DNA of 64,000 nucleotides, taken from Sipunculus nudus. Lineage: Eukaryota > Annelida > Sipuncula > Golfingiida > Sipunculidae. Positions 10,930 through 24,075 of this stretch are shown here, one piece after another (position 1 is the first letter of the stretch; the number at the start of each line of letters is the position of its first letter). The notes under the pieces were generated by a model. That model did not search any database. It saw only the letters and a program-made list of their open reading frames with translations, and had not been told where the DNA came from. Where the stretch lies: the NCBI GenBank assembly GCA_026874595.1, contig CM049313.1:13825508-13889507 (forward strand). The letters run 5' to 3'. A program made the position numbers and the translations under genes.

Positions 10930-12449
10930 TACATTTTATTAAAAGATCCTAAAAAATATCGCAAGAGTTAATGACACTCAATTCGAATTAAAAAAAATGT
11001 CTTGGATTAACGTTGTTATTACATGTTACTATTATTATTACTGCGTTTGCACGTTCTGCTGTGTATGATTATCGGTGTTGTTTAATATTTCCACAATTTT
11101 CTTTAAAAATAATGTAGAATATAAAACAATAACATAAATACTACAATTTAAATAAAAATAAAAATAATAATAAATTATATTACAGCTGTGAAACGGACCA
11201 GGACCGTACCGCAATCGTTTTTACCGGACTACCTGGGTGGTGGGCCGGCCCAGGTTGTCCGGTCCGGTCCACACCTTTGCCGTCAAATGACAGAAATCGT
11301 TTTTCAGCTGTGGTTTAATAACCTCATATGTTAATTGCAGGTAACACCTGTATGTTTAGCTCAGATGACTTTCAATCATGCTGATCTACAGCGACTGGTC
11401 TTTGTTCGTTGACCTGCCGTCCGGCTGTCCATTGGCAGGGCACAAATCATAACCAACGTATTAAAAATGTCTACCTTAATAACCAGGGAATCTTTTCAAA
11501 ATCTCCTATGCAACTTGAAATAGGTCGCAGTGACCTGTCTCCTGTGAGCTACACAGCAAAAACATACATTTTAACACCATAAAAGTCTGACTTTTCTAAG
11601 TAATGCATATCTATGCTTAATGTTGATACACGTATTTTTTCAACTGTTACCTCAGTTGAGCTTAAAAATTAGTAGCCTTGACCTTGATGTTCAAGTTCAA
11701 GGCTGCGGAAATAAATGATTTCCTCCTTCAGTTTTACGCATGGGGCTCATGAGTAGACAAATAAAAGGCATGTGCATGCTTTTGCAAAATAATTCTAGTT
11801 CACATACATCTAGTAAGCACAGCATGCCATATTTGAACAAAACTGGTCAAACCAGTTCTTCAGATTTTTTTTTCTTCTCTCGTACAACCTGTTTAGACTA
11901 GTCATGATTTTATTCAGTCTTCAATTATATATGATCCGTCACTTAAGGAAGAACCATGTCGAATTTGGTGTCAGAAGGTCAAAAGTCAAGATCATATCTG
12001 AAAAAATCAAATCTCAATCTGGATTTCAGATTTGAAATCCCTGTTGTAAATGTTTGGCTATATTAGTAGTAAAATGGCATGCTAATCAGCTGAGTGTCAT
12101 GACCCATGGGTCACTTAATTAAGGCAGTGAGAGAAGCCAGCAAACCTCTATGTTAAACAGATTATGAAGCTCTATCTAGACAAACTGAAATTTTTAGTAT
12201 TTAACATATATAAATTGGAAATACGAGAAAGAAAAAGAATATTATAAATATTATGACCACAACGGGACTAAAGGAAGTGAATTGCCCTAAAGGTGAACTG
12301 GTAATGGGTATTAGTAATATTTGTTAATTATGATAATATATCTAGAATGTATTTTGGTATTAAAGGTACCCGTAACAGGTAAAATATTGTAAAATAAGGC
12401 TAGAATTTCATATGTAGTGGTATTACCATAATTGAATAAAAAAAACAGT
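10930..12449. other. no gene seen; repeat fragments
   Basis: AT-rich sequence with a GC-rich patch at 11190-11285 (GGTCCGGTCCACACCTTTG). The patch resembles 9205-9255 (CCCGGTCCACACTTTTGGG) on the other side of the 9595-10929 element. An AGGTCGCAGTGACCT palindrome-like site lies at 11522-11536, and a dispersed-repeat core at 12087-12120. No exon is supported. Confidence 0.5.
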
Positions 12450-12713
12450 CAGTGGCGTAACCAGAGGGGGCCGGGTGGCAGCTTGCCCCCCGACCCTCAA
12501 AATATGGGAAGGGGGTAAAAAACTCGGGGAGGGTAAAAAAGGAAGGAAAGAAAGAAAAGAGGGGAAAGAATGAAGAAGAGAAAAGGAAAGAAGAAGAAAA
12601 GGGGAAGAAAAGAAAAAGAAAAAGCAGAAAGGGAAGTAAGAAGAAAAAAAGTACAGAATCGGGAAACCTCTTGAGTATTGCCCCCTGGACGGTCAGGTCT
12701 GGTTACGCATCTG
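12450..12713. mobile_element. 264-bp TIR MITE, CAGTGGCGTAACCAG family
   Basis: The element starts CAGTGGCGTAACCAGAGGGG and ends TCTGGTTACGCATCTG, an inverted repeat of about 15 bp. The centre is a purine-only tract of about 110 bp (12535-12650, AAG/GGAA repeats). The same TIR family, CAGGGGCGTAGCC, bounds the element at 20996-22154. Confidence 0.75.
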
Positions 12714-13629
12714 ACAACAGCTGCATCAGCCTAGCCAAAAAGATTGCTTTGAATCAAATATTATTGCTTTCGCTCGAACAATAATCACTATAGTGTACAG
12801 GTTTATGGATCTTTACTTTTGCGAAACTTCCTTGCATTAAAGCCCTGGTCTCCCCTTGGGCATTTTGGAGCCCAGCTTTTAGGGCACAAATAAAAGTAAT
12901 GCAAGTATTATGAACATGGAATAATTCATATGCAATAAAGTCCCAATCTCATGGTGAAACCCTAAAGAATATATTTGCTAACCCAACAGTCTGAGTCGGC
13001 TGAAAGCTGATTAGGCATACGTTGATATGTCGTGACCAATATAGATGCATTAGGAGGGAGTCGTAAAGATTTCTGAAGATTGATAAATGCTGTAAATGGT
13101 TTAATGTTCCCTACCATATAGAATGGTTTCCACTTGAGCAGACTTGTTCAGCCAAAGTTAACATTTAACCTTGTCAAGATGTCTGAATGATAGAACTGAA
13201 GTTTTATTAAAAGTGCCTTTTATTTTTCTTTCCCCCGGGGTCCAATTTCAGGGCCCTAGACCAAATATGATGAACCATTAAAGCTGGCATTCCGTTTTCA
13301 GCCGTGTTGCTTTTCTCCAATGGAAAATCAATTCATGTTTAAAATATTTATAGCAATGAGCCAATAAAATACAGGCGAGTATTGATTTTCTGTTTCTAAA
13401 GAATACAGCAGTTAATGAGTCTAGAATTTGAGTATTATTACACAGTTGCCCAGCATATAATGGAAAGCTATACAAAACTCTAACAAAATTGCCAAAAGGA
13501 GTTTCATTTGTTTCATTTCATATCTGCGACAGGACAACAATCCAAATTCGAACGAAGTCACAGAAAAATATACAAAATTACAAATATTCACAGAAAATGT
13601 GATTTCCGAAAGACATTGAGAGAGGACAG

Positions 13630-14000
13630 TAACATAATGGGTTGTCGGATTATTGCATAGGATAATAAGATTAGACAAGACCGGTAAAGTACATGACTCA
13701 AAGCCGGGAGATCGTGAGTTCGAATCTCAGCCGAGGCGGTGAAAGATTTTTCACGGTCGGCTACCACCAAAGGGTGAGCGCTCTGCTCGCTTAATGGGAA
13801 GGCCGTGCTAAACGGCTGGCCGTGTTTCAATCACATTTCGGGGGTCCCTATAGGTGTAATAATGGGGATGACATACACAAAGGACCCGCAATGTGGTACA
13901 CCGAATCTTGTTGACACCAGGATAATCGAGAAACAGATCCTGTCACCTGGTCCGAAACCGGAATGGAACTCTGCAGATGTTAAGTAAGCATTTACGGAGG
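13630..14000 (+). mobile_element. tRNA-derived SINE
   Basis: A polymerase III B-box-like GAGTTCGAATCTC is at 13716-13730, preceded by a tRNA-like head. A conserved body follows (CGGTGAAAGATTTTTCACGG). The 3' part contains GGTCCGAAACCGGAATGGAA. That last motif recurs with flanking similarity at 29980-30040 (AGTCCGAAACCGGAATGGAA), so at least one more fragment is present in the window. The A box is not clear, so the left limit is approximate. Confidence 0.7.
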
Positions 14001-14279
14001 CGGTTACTGCTCCTGGGTACAGACTTTTTCAGATTCTGTACTTGGAGGATCGCTCCTTGGTAAAAACGTTTTTCTCTAGGCAGACGGACTATCCTTGGAG
14101 AATCGTACACAGAGCGTACGGGCCTTGGCTGTTTCGTCAACAATCAGATGCAATGTATTGCTTTTAAATCGGCATGGTGGAAGATGCCACCATTTGTATG
14201 ACGAGTTAAAATATTGAGACATCCTCTAAAATTCCCAGATGAGGTTTGTGGGTTGGGGGGGGGGGGGGGTGTCATGCCT

Positions 14280-16235
14280 TTCTCTAATCATAGCCCTGTC
14301 AGGGGGTCTGACTCCCCTTTTTTCCAGTCCCCTAAAATCTTTTCAAGACGTTCAAACCAATCTTTGCGGTCTGGACCCAACTGTTGTAAGGTTTTCTCAT
14401 TAAACCCCTTGAATCCGACCCTGAATTTGGTCCAATACCACTTTTAAACAGTGTATAAACAGGGAGGAAGTACAGGCTAGAATGATAGATCACAGATGCT
14501 GTAGACTGGAGGGAAGTCTGCAAAAAAATGACTTATTTTGAATTTTATAGGGATATGATTTATAAACAGTTGCAGTTAAACCGAAGGGGCTCCGAGGATG
14601 CGATATTTTGACGAGATACATTTATGAAATATTAAAGTACAGTTTGAATTTTTCAGATTGGTCTTTACTGTCAGGCCACCACGAGAACGTCCATTGACTG
14701 ACATGCCATATATTTGATAAACGATTTAGTTACATGGCTACACCACATATACCTTCTGTTTTGTACTCTCTAAACAGCGTTAGCATTACAGAGCTTAACA
14801 TGGCATTCAGTTTCATTTACTATTTAACAGTTTATATTTTATTTATATTGTTCTACACCTTGGACTCTTGGACTGGACTAGAACGGTAAATGTAAATTAC
14901 TCTGATGTAGTGGCCTTACGTTTTTATGGCAGACGTTTCTGGAACATACATGTTTGGACAAAGAGTCATTTGGATGCCATTTTAGCACAGCTGACCTTAA
15001 GTCACCCAAGCTAAAGTCATGGGCCTTTGTCCGTCGTCCGTCCGATGACAAGGCACGTTTTGAAACCTTTAGACCTTTAGACATAAATTTGGCATATATG
15101 GTCATTGGTATATTTCATATGCACATGCCAGTAATTATAATTATTTGTTAAATCCTATGCCAGTTGCACAAGACTGGCACTCCATTAAATTTCTCTCATT
15201 TTTAGTATAAACGTAGAAACTTAACTAATTCAAGATTTTAAAAAGTTAATCAAACGATAATGTTTCTGTCTTTATAAATACATGCCGTATTATATATAGA
15301 GTATTATAAGAAAACTTTTTTAACCAAAGAAATTAACATGAGTAATGGTTTAGGCTGCTTCTTTTCCTGTGCTGTGAATATTGTCAACATTTTATCTTCA
15401 TAAGTCGGACCAAGGGCCGTAGCTATTATAACTTTCTTTTATGACACACTTGTATTAAAAAAACACTATTTAGGATCAAAGCAGTTTTGGAAATATTTTG
15501 CATCAACAGGTCCAAAATTTGAACAGAATACGGTAAAATAAAGATACACATTTTTAACACGAAATACCAGTTTAACCACTCGGTATATCTGGAATAGTTC
15601 TAAAGCTGTAGAAAAGTCTTTGCAATGTATTGTTTTATATTATTCTGTCTTTATTGGCCTTATCAGTTCGATCCAGGTGGGTGAAAATATGGTTGTCAAG
15701 AATGTTTTCAATTTCATTTTATGAAAACCTTAGCGTATGTAAAATGAGTCAAATGACGGTTCATTGGCTTAAACGACGTTTCTTTAGAGGAACTGCGCTG
15801 GTTGCTGACAGCAAGCGTGGTGAGAGAAAGAGGCCGGATGACACAAACATTAAAAGTTACAGGATAAATTTAGCGTCAGCGCAGATATCTCTGGTATCTG
15901 ACAAATCTTTACCAGCATATGATGGAGTGTGTATTCAAAAGGATTTCAAATCTGATGTATCTTGTCAGACCATACAGTGCTTGAAAGTTTAAACGATCAC
16001 CTGCCGTCGCCCCGCGACGTATAATGACGAGCATGGAAGCCACGTAACGGATGACGCTATAGCGTGAAGGTCACGTGAAATTTGTCACTAATGCCTCCAC
16101 TGTTCCTCTAGGTATCAGTTGGGATATACATTTTGGTAGCAAAACAACTAGCTTCGCCAGTTACCCAGTGTTTAATCAAATGGAACAAAAGACTGGAGAC
16201 TTGTTAGGTTGTTAGATTGATTATACGCCTAAGAT

Positions 16236-16240
<5 letters not shown>
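14280..16240. other. no gene seen
   Basis: Apart from a poly-G run (about 14252-14270) and a bivalve-style repeat at 14985-15060 (CCGTCGTCCGTCCG), nothing identifiable is here. An open frame at 15630-15992 has no splice support and no family resemblance, so it was not called. Confidence 0.5.

Positions 16241-16289
<49 letters not shown>
16239..16289. repeat. (TA)n microsatellite
   Basis: About 25 uninterrupted TA units. Similar TA runs occur at 21119-21189, 23060-23145, 27739-27766, 28068-28118, 40930-40995, 49328-49379, 49836-49887, 51371-51423 and 52133-52201. They create artefactual tyrosine-isoleucine reading frames on both strands that should not be annotated as genes. Confidence 0.95.
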
Positions 16290-16291
<2 letters not shown>

Positions 16292-16804
16292 CATCTCTCG
16301 ATAAGGTAAGGATTTACATCGGGTTTACTTGAATTTTTCTACCCAGAAACGTGTTTCCGGAAGTGGTGGCTGAGAAAGGTATCAGTCTCTTATGATTGTC
16401 ACGTGACACTCGATCGTGTCTCCGCCCCTGATTGTTGGCATATGAGGAGGTTAGTATGGAGGGACGTGACCGTGTATAGAATTAGAACCACGGAACGATC
16501 AGAACTTTACAGCGGATCAACAGTTTGATGTGGGCGTATCCCATCGTTTGAACTGGTTGCCATGGAGGCGACAAGCAGTCGGTAACCCGCATAAACAGGC
16601 ATTTACAAAGCGGCACAGCATCCGGCATGGCATGTATAGAAGTCTGCTGTTTCTTTGACGTAATCACTAATAATTAACAATTTTAAAGCAGACTTTGACA
16701 ACAAATTAAAGGGATTATACGCAGAAGAATTCCCGTGGTGCCAGGTACTGCGCAGTATTTATGAGCCTTTTATCAAAGCACCGATTTTTTTCTAGCCTGC
16801 AGTC

Positions 16805-17125
16805 ATGCGCGTCTTTAACATCATAAGGATTCTTGTAGTTAGTTCCTGTGTGGAGACTATCTGCAGTCAAGTATTTATTAACAGACTAACGGACAAGAGT
16901 CAGCGGTCAGACTTACTGACTAACATGAATTATCGCTGTTCTATAACAAACACTGAGTCTGCTGATGACTGCCTCGCTACTTGCCTTCTGGCGGAGAACT
17001 GTAATGTCCTTTTCTACAGTCAATGGTGGAAAACTGTGTTAAAACGCTGCGTCGTGGTCTACTCGTCTGCCGGAACACCGGAAGTTGGCGTCAATATCAC
17101 CAAAAGGACTAAACAGTTCGTGCAG
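16805..17125 (+). CDS. secreted PAN/apple-hemopexin-like protein, exon 1
   Basis: ATG at 16805 opens 107 codons to a donor CAG|GTAATA at 17126 (phase 0). Residues 1-21 form a signal peptide (hydrophobic stretch IIRILVVSSCVETICS). Residues about 41-90 look like a PAN/apple module: YRCSITNT, then SADDCLATCLLAENCNVLFY and a final RCVVV, giving the family's spaced cysteines, normally disulphide-bonded. Without splicing the frame ends four codons later. The downstream exons at 24076 and 25270 have matching phases, so I join them into a 356-residue model. The 7-kb intron is long for certainty and unseen exons may lie inside it. Likely extracellular adhesion or recognition, but no specific function is known. 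Confidence 0.55.
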
Positions 17126-19689
17126 GTAATAGCTTTTTGAAACTATATATTACCTGGATACTGCCGCTTAAAAAGCTTCAGAGTAAACTGGAGAACTTAA
17201 AACCCTTGTCGGGAAAAAAATCGTGTAACATCAGATGTTGCGTTTATGACCAGGAAACTTAAGGAAGATACAGAACCCGAAATTAAGCTAAATATTATGT
17301 TTTTGTATGTAAACAAGACTCGCTTTCAAAACTTTACAAATGCACAATCGATAAGAATATCTTTATTTTATTTACGAATACGAAATTTTCAGACGAAATA
17401 TAAGAATTTTATTGTCATGGGGAATGTCTCCAGTTTACTCAAATTATCTTCTGGGGCTCTCGCTCAGTGTAGGGTAGTAAGAGAGCACGGGAATTAGGGC
17501 TAGGCCGTAGCCTGAGCAAAGTCTGAGGGGGCGGGCGGTAAATGTTTTGTCCGAGCGAAGCATAAGGAGGAAGCGTAGCCCCCGGGGTGGGAGGGCGTGG
17601 GAGGGAGAATCCCCCTTTGACTGTGTGGAAATTTTTTAAATCGCATGCTAAACAATTGGCATTTCTGTGGGTATTTTTCTTATAATCACACAAACCTAAT
17701 TTTTAGAGTAACTGAGTGACAGTCACCAATCAAATTGAACTTTCATGCAAATACTGCCAACATTTTTATTTTGTTGGGGAATAACTGGAAGTTCACCTTT
17801 CCAACATAATGGTACAAGATGAAAATGCTCTTCATTCATGTGTTTTCTGTCTAGGACAGGCGAAGAGGTGTTATTCCGACCCCTCAGTACGCCTTTCAGA
17901 GGTCTCAACCTTTTAAAGGTTTTCTGATCATATTTAATGGTCTAGACCATTCGGACATTTTTAAGGCGTCCACGTGGTTTTTCAGGGATGGACCCCGTCT
18001 TTTCCAGAATCCAGTATCCGCCCCTGATACTGAAGTAGATATGCTTGAAAATTAATGTGGTTTTAACTGAAGTATTATTATTTACATCCTAGCCACAGAC
18101 AGGACCGGAGCTACTTCATTATTTGACGGCCTAAACTTTAAAAAATAAAGCTACCCGTTAAATTACGACCACTGCTGATGATGTTGAAACAGGTCGTATG
18201 AACCTCTGAAATCTGGTCCTAGCACTAACTGGTGCTACCCTTTCGGGGTTGTCTCCGTGTTATCAGAATAGCAAATGCTAGGAACAAACTATTATTAATA
18301 AGCTGATAGCTCTCACCTTTAAATTCTCAGATTTAATGAAATGGAAAAAAGGAAGATGGAATTACTTGAAAAAGTAGACTGTGATGAGTGCATTTTTTTT
18401 ACGTTTCTTATTGATTCCGACATTCAAGTAACTGCATATATGGAAGTCAGGCAGACATTGATCCACGCAATGATAAACTAACATAGTCATAGCAAAAGAA
18501 ACGTAAATTTACTACGTTAAACCAACCAAAGTTTAAATATAAATATAATTATAACAATACATATAATACAACAAATAGAAAATACTAGAACTACTACTGC
18601 CGGTAATAATTACAATAATATCGAGAGTACTTTGGCGTGAAAAAATACCAATTTATTGCATTTATAAAAAGCATGAACGATGAACATGGCATATCCCTAT
18701 CTGCCGCTTGATCTTATTCAGGTATTAGCAATAGGACGTTAAACAATATTTTTTTTTTTCAAACACCTTGTGAAAATCGAAGGTTCTAGATGTGTTTGAC
18801 GACATTCTTGAACAGCGCTTTATCGTAGCTAACCTGATACGTTAGGAGGAAATTAGATCTGATACCCCTCGTGACCCTGTCCGGGGACATGGCTGGTGTT
18901 CGGGTGTTACTTGCCGAGTAAATAAGCCACACCATATGTCGGTTAATGATTCTGAATTCAGCCAGGGTTCTCTTTTAATCGACCTCGGCATTTGTCGATA
19001 TAAGAGAATTTCCAAAAACAGCAAGTTTCATGGGTCAGTCACTAACTATATTTATGCAGAAAACGTCTGTTATTTCAAATTAAATCCTACTTCCAACTTC
19101 AACATTTGATAAACCATTCTTTGAATGTTTACAGGAAGCCATGGAAGTATATCTGTATGACTGATATATAGATACTTCATGAATGTCGTCTGGAGCCGGC
19201 AATATTAATGCTTAGTGCTTCTGGATTCTTAGTGTATGCGGTCCATAATCCTTCACTGTTAAGTGATGGATACTTGCCAGACAATGCATTATGTTACCAG
19301 ACAACACAAGATACTGGCTGATGGACCAAAACATAGATGACATTACTCCACTTTAGCTGGTAGTTGTGTGATAGTTACCAGAATTATGTGACATTCCACT
19401 TATTGATAAATGACCAAGCACGGTATTACTTATTACTGTCGTAAACATTACATTGATAGGAAATGTTGGGAAATTTAGAATACTGAACCTACTAACATGG
19501 AAGACACCATGGTTTTAATAAAGTACTTTTAATTTGGGAGCTATGGAAGAAAAAACAAATTATTAGATGATCTTCTTGAATTTCGGAGCTGATACAATAC
19601 AGGTGACGATGAGATTACCTTATTTACCTGTCTGTCAGTCCGTCTGTCTGTCTTGCACTAATCGTAATCGTAATGCCACGGATTTCACA

Positions 19690-20060
19690 CATGCTGACAG
19701 GTTTTAATCGGTTCTCCGTGAAAACAAAAAAAAGTAGTTAACGCAACGCAATCTTCAGAATCCCTTCGTCAGACTGTTAATAGGACTCGAAATATAAACT
19801 AAAGATCCAGGAACTTTAAACCTCACATGTTAAATGGTCCTCAGAGATTCTCTGTTTCAAAACAAACGAAAAAATAGGTCACTGTGTTCTTTATTCTCAG
19901 AGTTATGGATCGATAACCACGAAAGCCATTGTGCATCGTTATTAACAGGGCACATATCGTAATTTACAGACGAGGGAAGATCAAACTTAATCTGCTGACA
20001 GGCCGTGATAGGTTCTCTGTGGAAATAAAAAAGTAGGTCACTGTGATCTATATTTGTGAA
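19690..20060. repeat. pair of repeats with AGGTCACTGTG palindrome
   Basis: Two related copies are visible: ACAGGTTTTAATCGGTTCTC (19699) with AGTAGTTAACG downstream, and ACAGGCCGTGATAGGTTCTC (19999) with AGTAGGTCACTGTGATCT downstream. A further AGGTCACTGTGTTCT is at 19876-19890. They look like members of one dispersed family also present at 11520, 33574 and 47998. Confidence 0.5.
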
Positions 20061-20995
20061 GCGAAAACAGAGCATCAGAGAAGATTTTTAAGCGGTAAAA
20101 ACAGTATTCACGTTATTGTACCCATTAAGCTCTGTGTCCGAAGCATTCTAGCCTATGGAAGGCATAGAGAATGGACCATAAGAGAGGGATGCACTGGAAC
20201 GATTTATTGTGTAATTCTGCAATAAAGCCATGTGTATTATAAGGAATATACTTTATTAGTCAAGATAAACTACAAAAAGGTATTATAAGAATACATAGCA
20301 ATTTTTAGTGTTTATATATAACGAGGGCTACTTTTTTACTAATATTATTTTGCAAAATAATTTTTATGTATATCAGTCATATTAAAAGCGTAGACAAAAC
20401 CTTAACACAAAAGGCAGTCTAGGCCTAATTTAATTATGAATTTAAAGAGAAAACAATTAACTTCGTAGTCAATGGATACTGAGCTGGCATTACTTTAGCC
20501 AAAAAACAGGCAAAGTATCCTACACGACGTTCTCCGCAATAAATTTCATGCTTCCAATGCTATCTTCACTAAGACAGTTTTCTTCAACAAAGACAGTTTT
20601 TCAAACTAACGACAGAACCAATTGAAATTTGGAAGAATGAAAAATATAAACGGTGATACAATAAGAATCAAACGATATAATCTGATAGATCACCATGTGC
20701 TATATCAATATATTCGCGTGCGTCATAAAACTACATATCTGCTGTGATTCTGTGAAAATTTCTGTTACTTTTTAACATACAGAGACTCCTTGTTTACATA
20801 GATCAGCCCGCATCACGTTCCACCAAACAGATCGAAGCAACCTTGAAACCGTTCGTTTACTTTAAATCGATACCATGCACCATGTGTGGTAAAAACATTT
20901 AATAATAAATAAGACCAAGCCCACAGCAGCTTGTATTTTGAATATTTCATAGTTGGCTCCCCAGACGCATCCATAAATGACTTAATAATTGACAT

Positions 20996-21117
20996 CAGGG
21001 GCGTAGCCGGGGGGGGGGGGGGGTTCCATGCCCCCCCCCCCATTTCACTGTATCTTCACTGTTATCTTCACTGTTATCTTCACTGTATCTTACCCTGTAT
21101 CTTACACTGTATCTTCA

Positions 21118-21192
<75 letters not shown>

Positions 21193-22154
21193 TTAAATTG
21201 CTTTTGCAATCAGCTGCGGATCCAGATGCGGCGCCTTCGGCGCGCAGCCCCCCGTTGAGCTGCAATACCTCTCATTTTTATCTAATTTTCCAATTGTTGG
21301 ATTAATTTTCGTTTTTCATATTACTTTTTATTTATTAGCAATTAGATTCTTTTTAAAGTTATCTGCAGTTTATTACTTTCAAATTTATAAGTTGAGTATA
21401 GGGATATTTATGAACAGCTGCAAAACAACTGCAGGACAACAGGCCGTAGTTTGGGTCGACCATGAACGGCTCCTCTGGTGATACCGATACTCGAACTCGC
21501 GATCTCTAGTCTTAGGAGTCCTGCAGTCGATACCACGGAACCCGGTAAAATGCAAAGATTAACTTCAACATTTTGGTTATCTCACTACGAGCATTACATT
21601 TAAAGATAATACATGTATTTTGCAAGTTACGAACGTAAATGCGCCTTTGCGCCATTGACTTTTTTTTAAAACGATTGAAACTTTATATCCTAAATTTGAA
21701 GAAATATAAATATTAAACATTGAACAGTTTGACTACATAACACAAAGACATAATTGAACAGTTTTTCAGGAACAGGAAATCCACATATTTAGGTGAAAAT
21801 TGTCTCAAAATGTTCTCTTTACATTGCATATTAAACAAATTTCCAAATATGGGAGGGGGATACCCTCCCCATGTACCTGTAACTAACCTTAATGGAACTA
21901 TGTTCATAATTGAAAACAAAGGAAAATTGTATTTTCATACATTAAAATATATAACGTGTAGTAATAATATTTATAATAATAAAAATATTATATATATATT
22001 TATATATATACACACATATACACGTATATATAACAGTTTTCATAGTACTTGTGCATACGTGGATAAAAGCCCCCCCCCCCCCCGCGTTTTCGTATTTCTG
22101 GATCCACCACTGATCATGGCCCCCTCCCCTCCCTCAGTCCTGGCTACGCCCCTG
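20996..22154. mobile_element. 1.16-kb region bounded by CAGGGGCGTAGCC inverted ends
   Basis: The left edge reads CAGGGGCGTAGCCGG and the right edge CTGGCTACGCCCCTG, good terminal inverts. Inside are a poly-G/poly-C pair, a CTTCACTGTAT minisatellite (21040-21120), a long TA run and a minus-strand SINE. No target-site duplication is visible, so this may be one element enlarged by later insertions or two separate elements of the same family facing each other. Confidence 0.6.
21470..21545 (-). mobile_element. tRNA-derived SINE fragment
   Basis: On the minus strand the sequence reads through GGTATCGACTGCAGGACTCC to GATCGCGAGTTCGAGTATCG, a tRNA-like head with a B-box-like GAGTTCGAGT. It lies inside the 20996-22154 interval. 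Too short and degraded to define both ends. Confidence 0.5.
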
Positions 22155-22609
22155 TATGGTAGGGGTTATTATTTATAAAACAGTTGTCTTCATGGAATTT
22201 CCTTGATAAAAAATTTTGACGATTTCAAATGTATGTGTTGTCTGCTCCTGAATATCTCAGAAATTGCTGGATCTTAAGAAGCCTTAAATGATAATGCCAT
22301 ATTGATATGATGACTGGTATTTCAGTGTAACCTGTCAGTTACCTGTTCTTATGCACAGCTTTGCACAGAGTGAATGTAAGACCCCTGGGTCCTTTGTTGA
22401 AAATGACGGACTACAGCTTTCTGGGCACAGTTGGTAACCAATAGAAAAAGGATGATAAAACTTAATAATGTACAGACCTCTTCTTGTAAACCCTTCTTGC
22501 AAATAACATATTAAGTCACTTATGTTCGGCTTTTGTGTGCCTTGCATTTAGCAGTTTGTCAGATTAAGCTGAGCTTCATGACCCAGGGGCCACTTGTTAA
22601 ATGGGATGA

Positions 22610-22830
22610 TGATGGACAGTCGAAGAGTAAAGCGCTCTGCTCTCTCCCATGGCCGTTCGGGTTCGATCCCCGACGTGGTTATGCGAGTTGGTTGTAGTGG
22701 CCCGTCGAAGGCCGGTTCTTTTCTAGAGGTTTAACGGGTTTCTTTACCTCGATACTCTACCGAACACCATCGCCCGAGTCATGGGGAGTTCCGTGATTAC
22801 TTATAATAACTAATTGTAAAATGTATGCAA
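22610..22830 (+). mobile_element. tRNA-derived SINE
   Basis: A near-perfect B box, GGGTTCGATCCCCGACG, lies at about 22658-22674 after a tRNA-like head (AGTAAAGCGCTCTGCTCTC). A non-tRNA body and an AT-rich tail ending near AAAATAAAGTTTG follow. A real tRNA is unlikely: the head lacks a clean acceptor stem and the unit continues well past 75 nt. Confidence 0.65.
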
Positions 22831-23070
22831 AATAAAGTTTGTAATTTATAGTTTATAAATAGTTGCAGATTAAGTACTTTTATCGTTAACGGGAAAATAT
22901 ATTTATCTTTAATTCATAGATCTTTCCCAAAAAACTGGAATTATTTGTGTATTGATATCCATATCGGCTCAGAAAAAAACAGGAGTATCACTTTCTGTGT
23001 TCGTCCGAAACGTAAATTTTATTTATTCATATAAAAGAATAAGGTCACACACACACACATAATATACATG

Positions 23071-23147
<77 letters not shown>

Positions 23148-23994
23148 AGGGGGGGTCTGGATAACTAGCACTATTTGATGGACGAGTCAGTTACATGACG
23201 AATCAGTGCCAAGTTATCAGGCTGTACGTGGCGTCAAAGGTGACTTTAGTAATATTGTTCAATAGTACATTCCCTTGATATCTTAATGGATACTCATCAT
23301 GGAGAAGGCATGGTCCTAATTTTTAAAATTAAAACTTCTATGAGTTATCATAGACCTCGAAAATTTTAGAGAAATGTATTAAGAAATTATGGGTTATGAT
23401 GGGTTTGCAGTGATCGGCGCAGATCGCACATATTTAAGAAAATATATTCAGCAGGTGTCCATTGGATTTGACGTCGCTTACCAAAATGTCATTGAGAGCC
23501 AAGAACACAAATCATTCAGCTATGAAACGAAAATTGACTTTCTTTTCTGATGAATGGTGATACAAATATTATTTGCTTTTAATGAGTAATAGAGCAGTAG
23601 ATCTGGGGTTCACCAAAATCGATATTTACTTAACCTTACATGGTATTATGGGTCTTGTTAGCGTTGTCATTGTTCTTATTCTTAGCCGGTTTTGTGTTTC
23701 TTGTTCGCTTCTTAATTATTTCCTCTTTAATAAATTAATATGGATCCATTTAGAAATTTACCTAGACTCTGAAGTTTTTCTTTGATGAACACCGATCTGT
23801 GTTCATCACAGCGACTCTAAAAAAAAGGGGGGGGGGAGGGGATTTACCATAACTTTAAAGGGACATAATCAGGAGCAACAGGCCTATTATGCTTAATCGT
23901 TCTTTTGGCAGGAAAGTATTTAAAAGGGAAGAAGGCATTTTTTCGTGTTAATGTAACATGAATGATTAGGCCCCTAATGCGGTTCTTGCGTTAG

Positions 23995-24011
23995 GGGAGA
24001 GAGAGAGAGAG

Positions 24012-24046
<35 letters not shown>
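23995..24046. repeat. (GA)n microsatellite next to an exon
   Basis: About 24 GA units with one GC interruption end 30 bp before the acceptor proposed at 24075. A second GA run lies at 52079-52102. Confidence 0.9.
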
Positions 24047-24051
<5 letters not shown>

Positions 24052-24075
24052 AATTAAAAAAAAGGCTTTTCATAG

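Larger units (their letters stand above)
17126..24075 (+). other. proposed large intron, filled with repeats
   Basis: This interval separates the two exons of the proposed PAN-hemopexin gene. It holds a GC-rich repeat (17450-17620), pyrimidine and TA microsatellites, the CAGGGGCGTAGCC element at 20996-22154, and tRNA-derived SINEs at 21470-21545 and 22610-22830. No additional exon is convincing by eye. Confidence 0.4.

Noticed and set aside
15630-15992. 120-codon plus-strand frame
   Set aside because: No splice sites of matching phase, no signal peptide or domain pattern; most likely chance or repeat-derived.
21028-21305. Open frames of alternating Tyr-Ile
   Set aside because: They are translations of a TA microsatellite and recur at every TA run on both strands; no coding evidence.
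22610-22690. Possible tRNA gene
   Set aside because: The B box is good but there is no clean cloverleaf or acceptor stem, and the unit continues as a longer body; treated as a SINE head.
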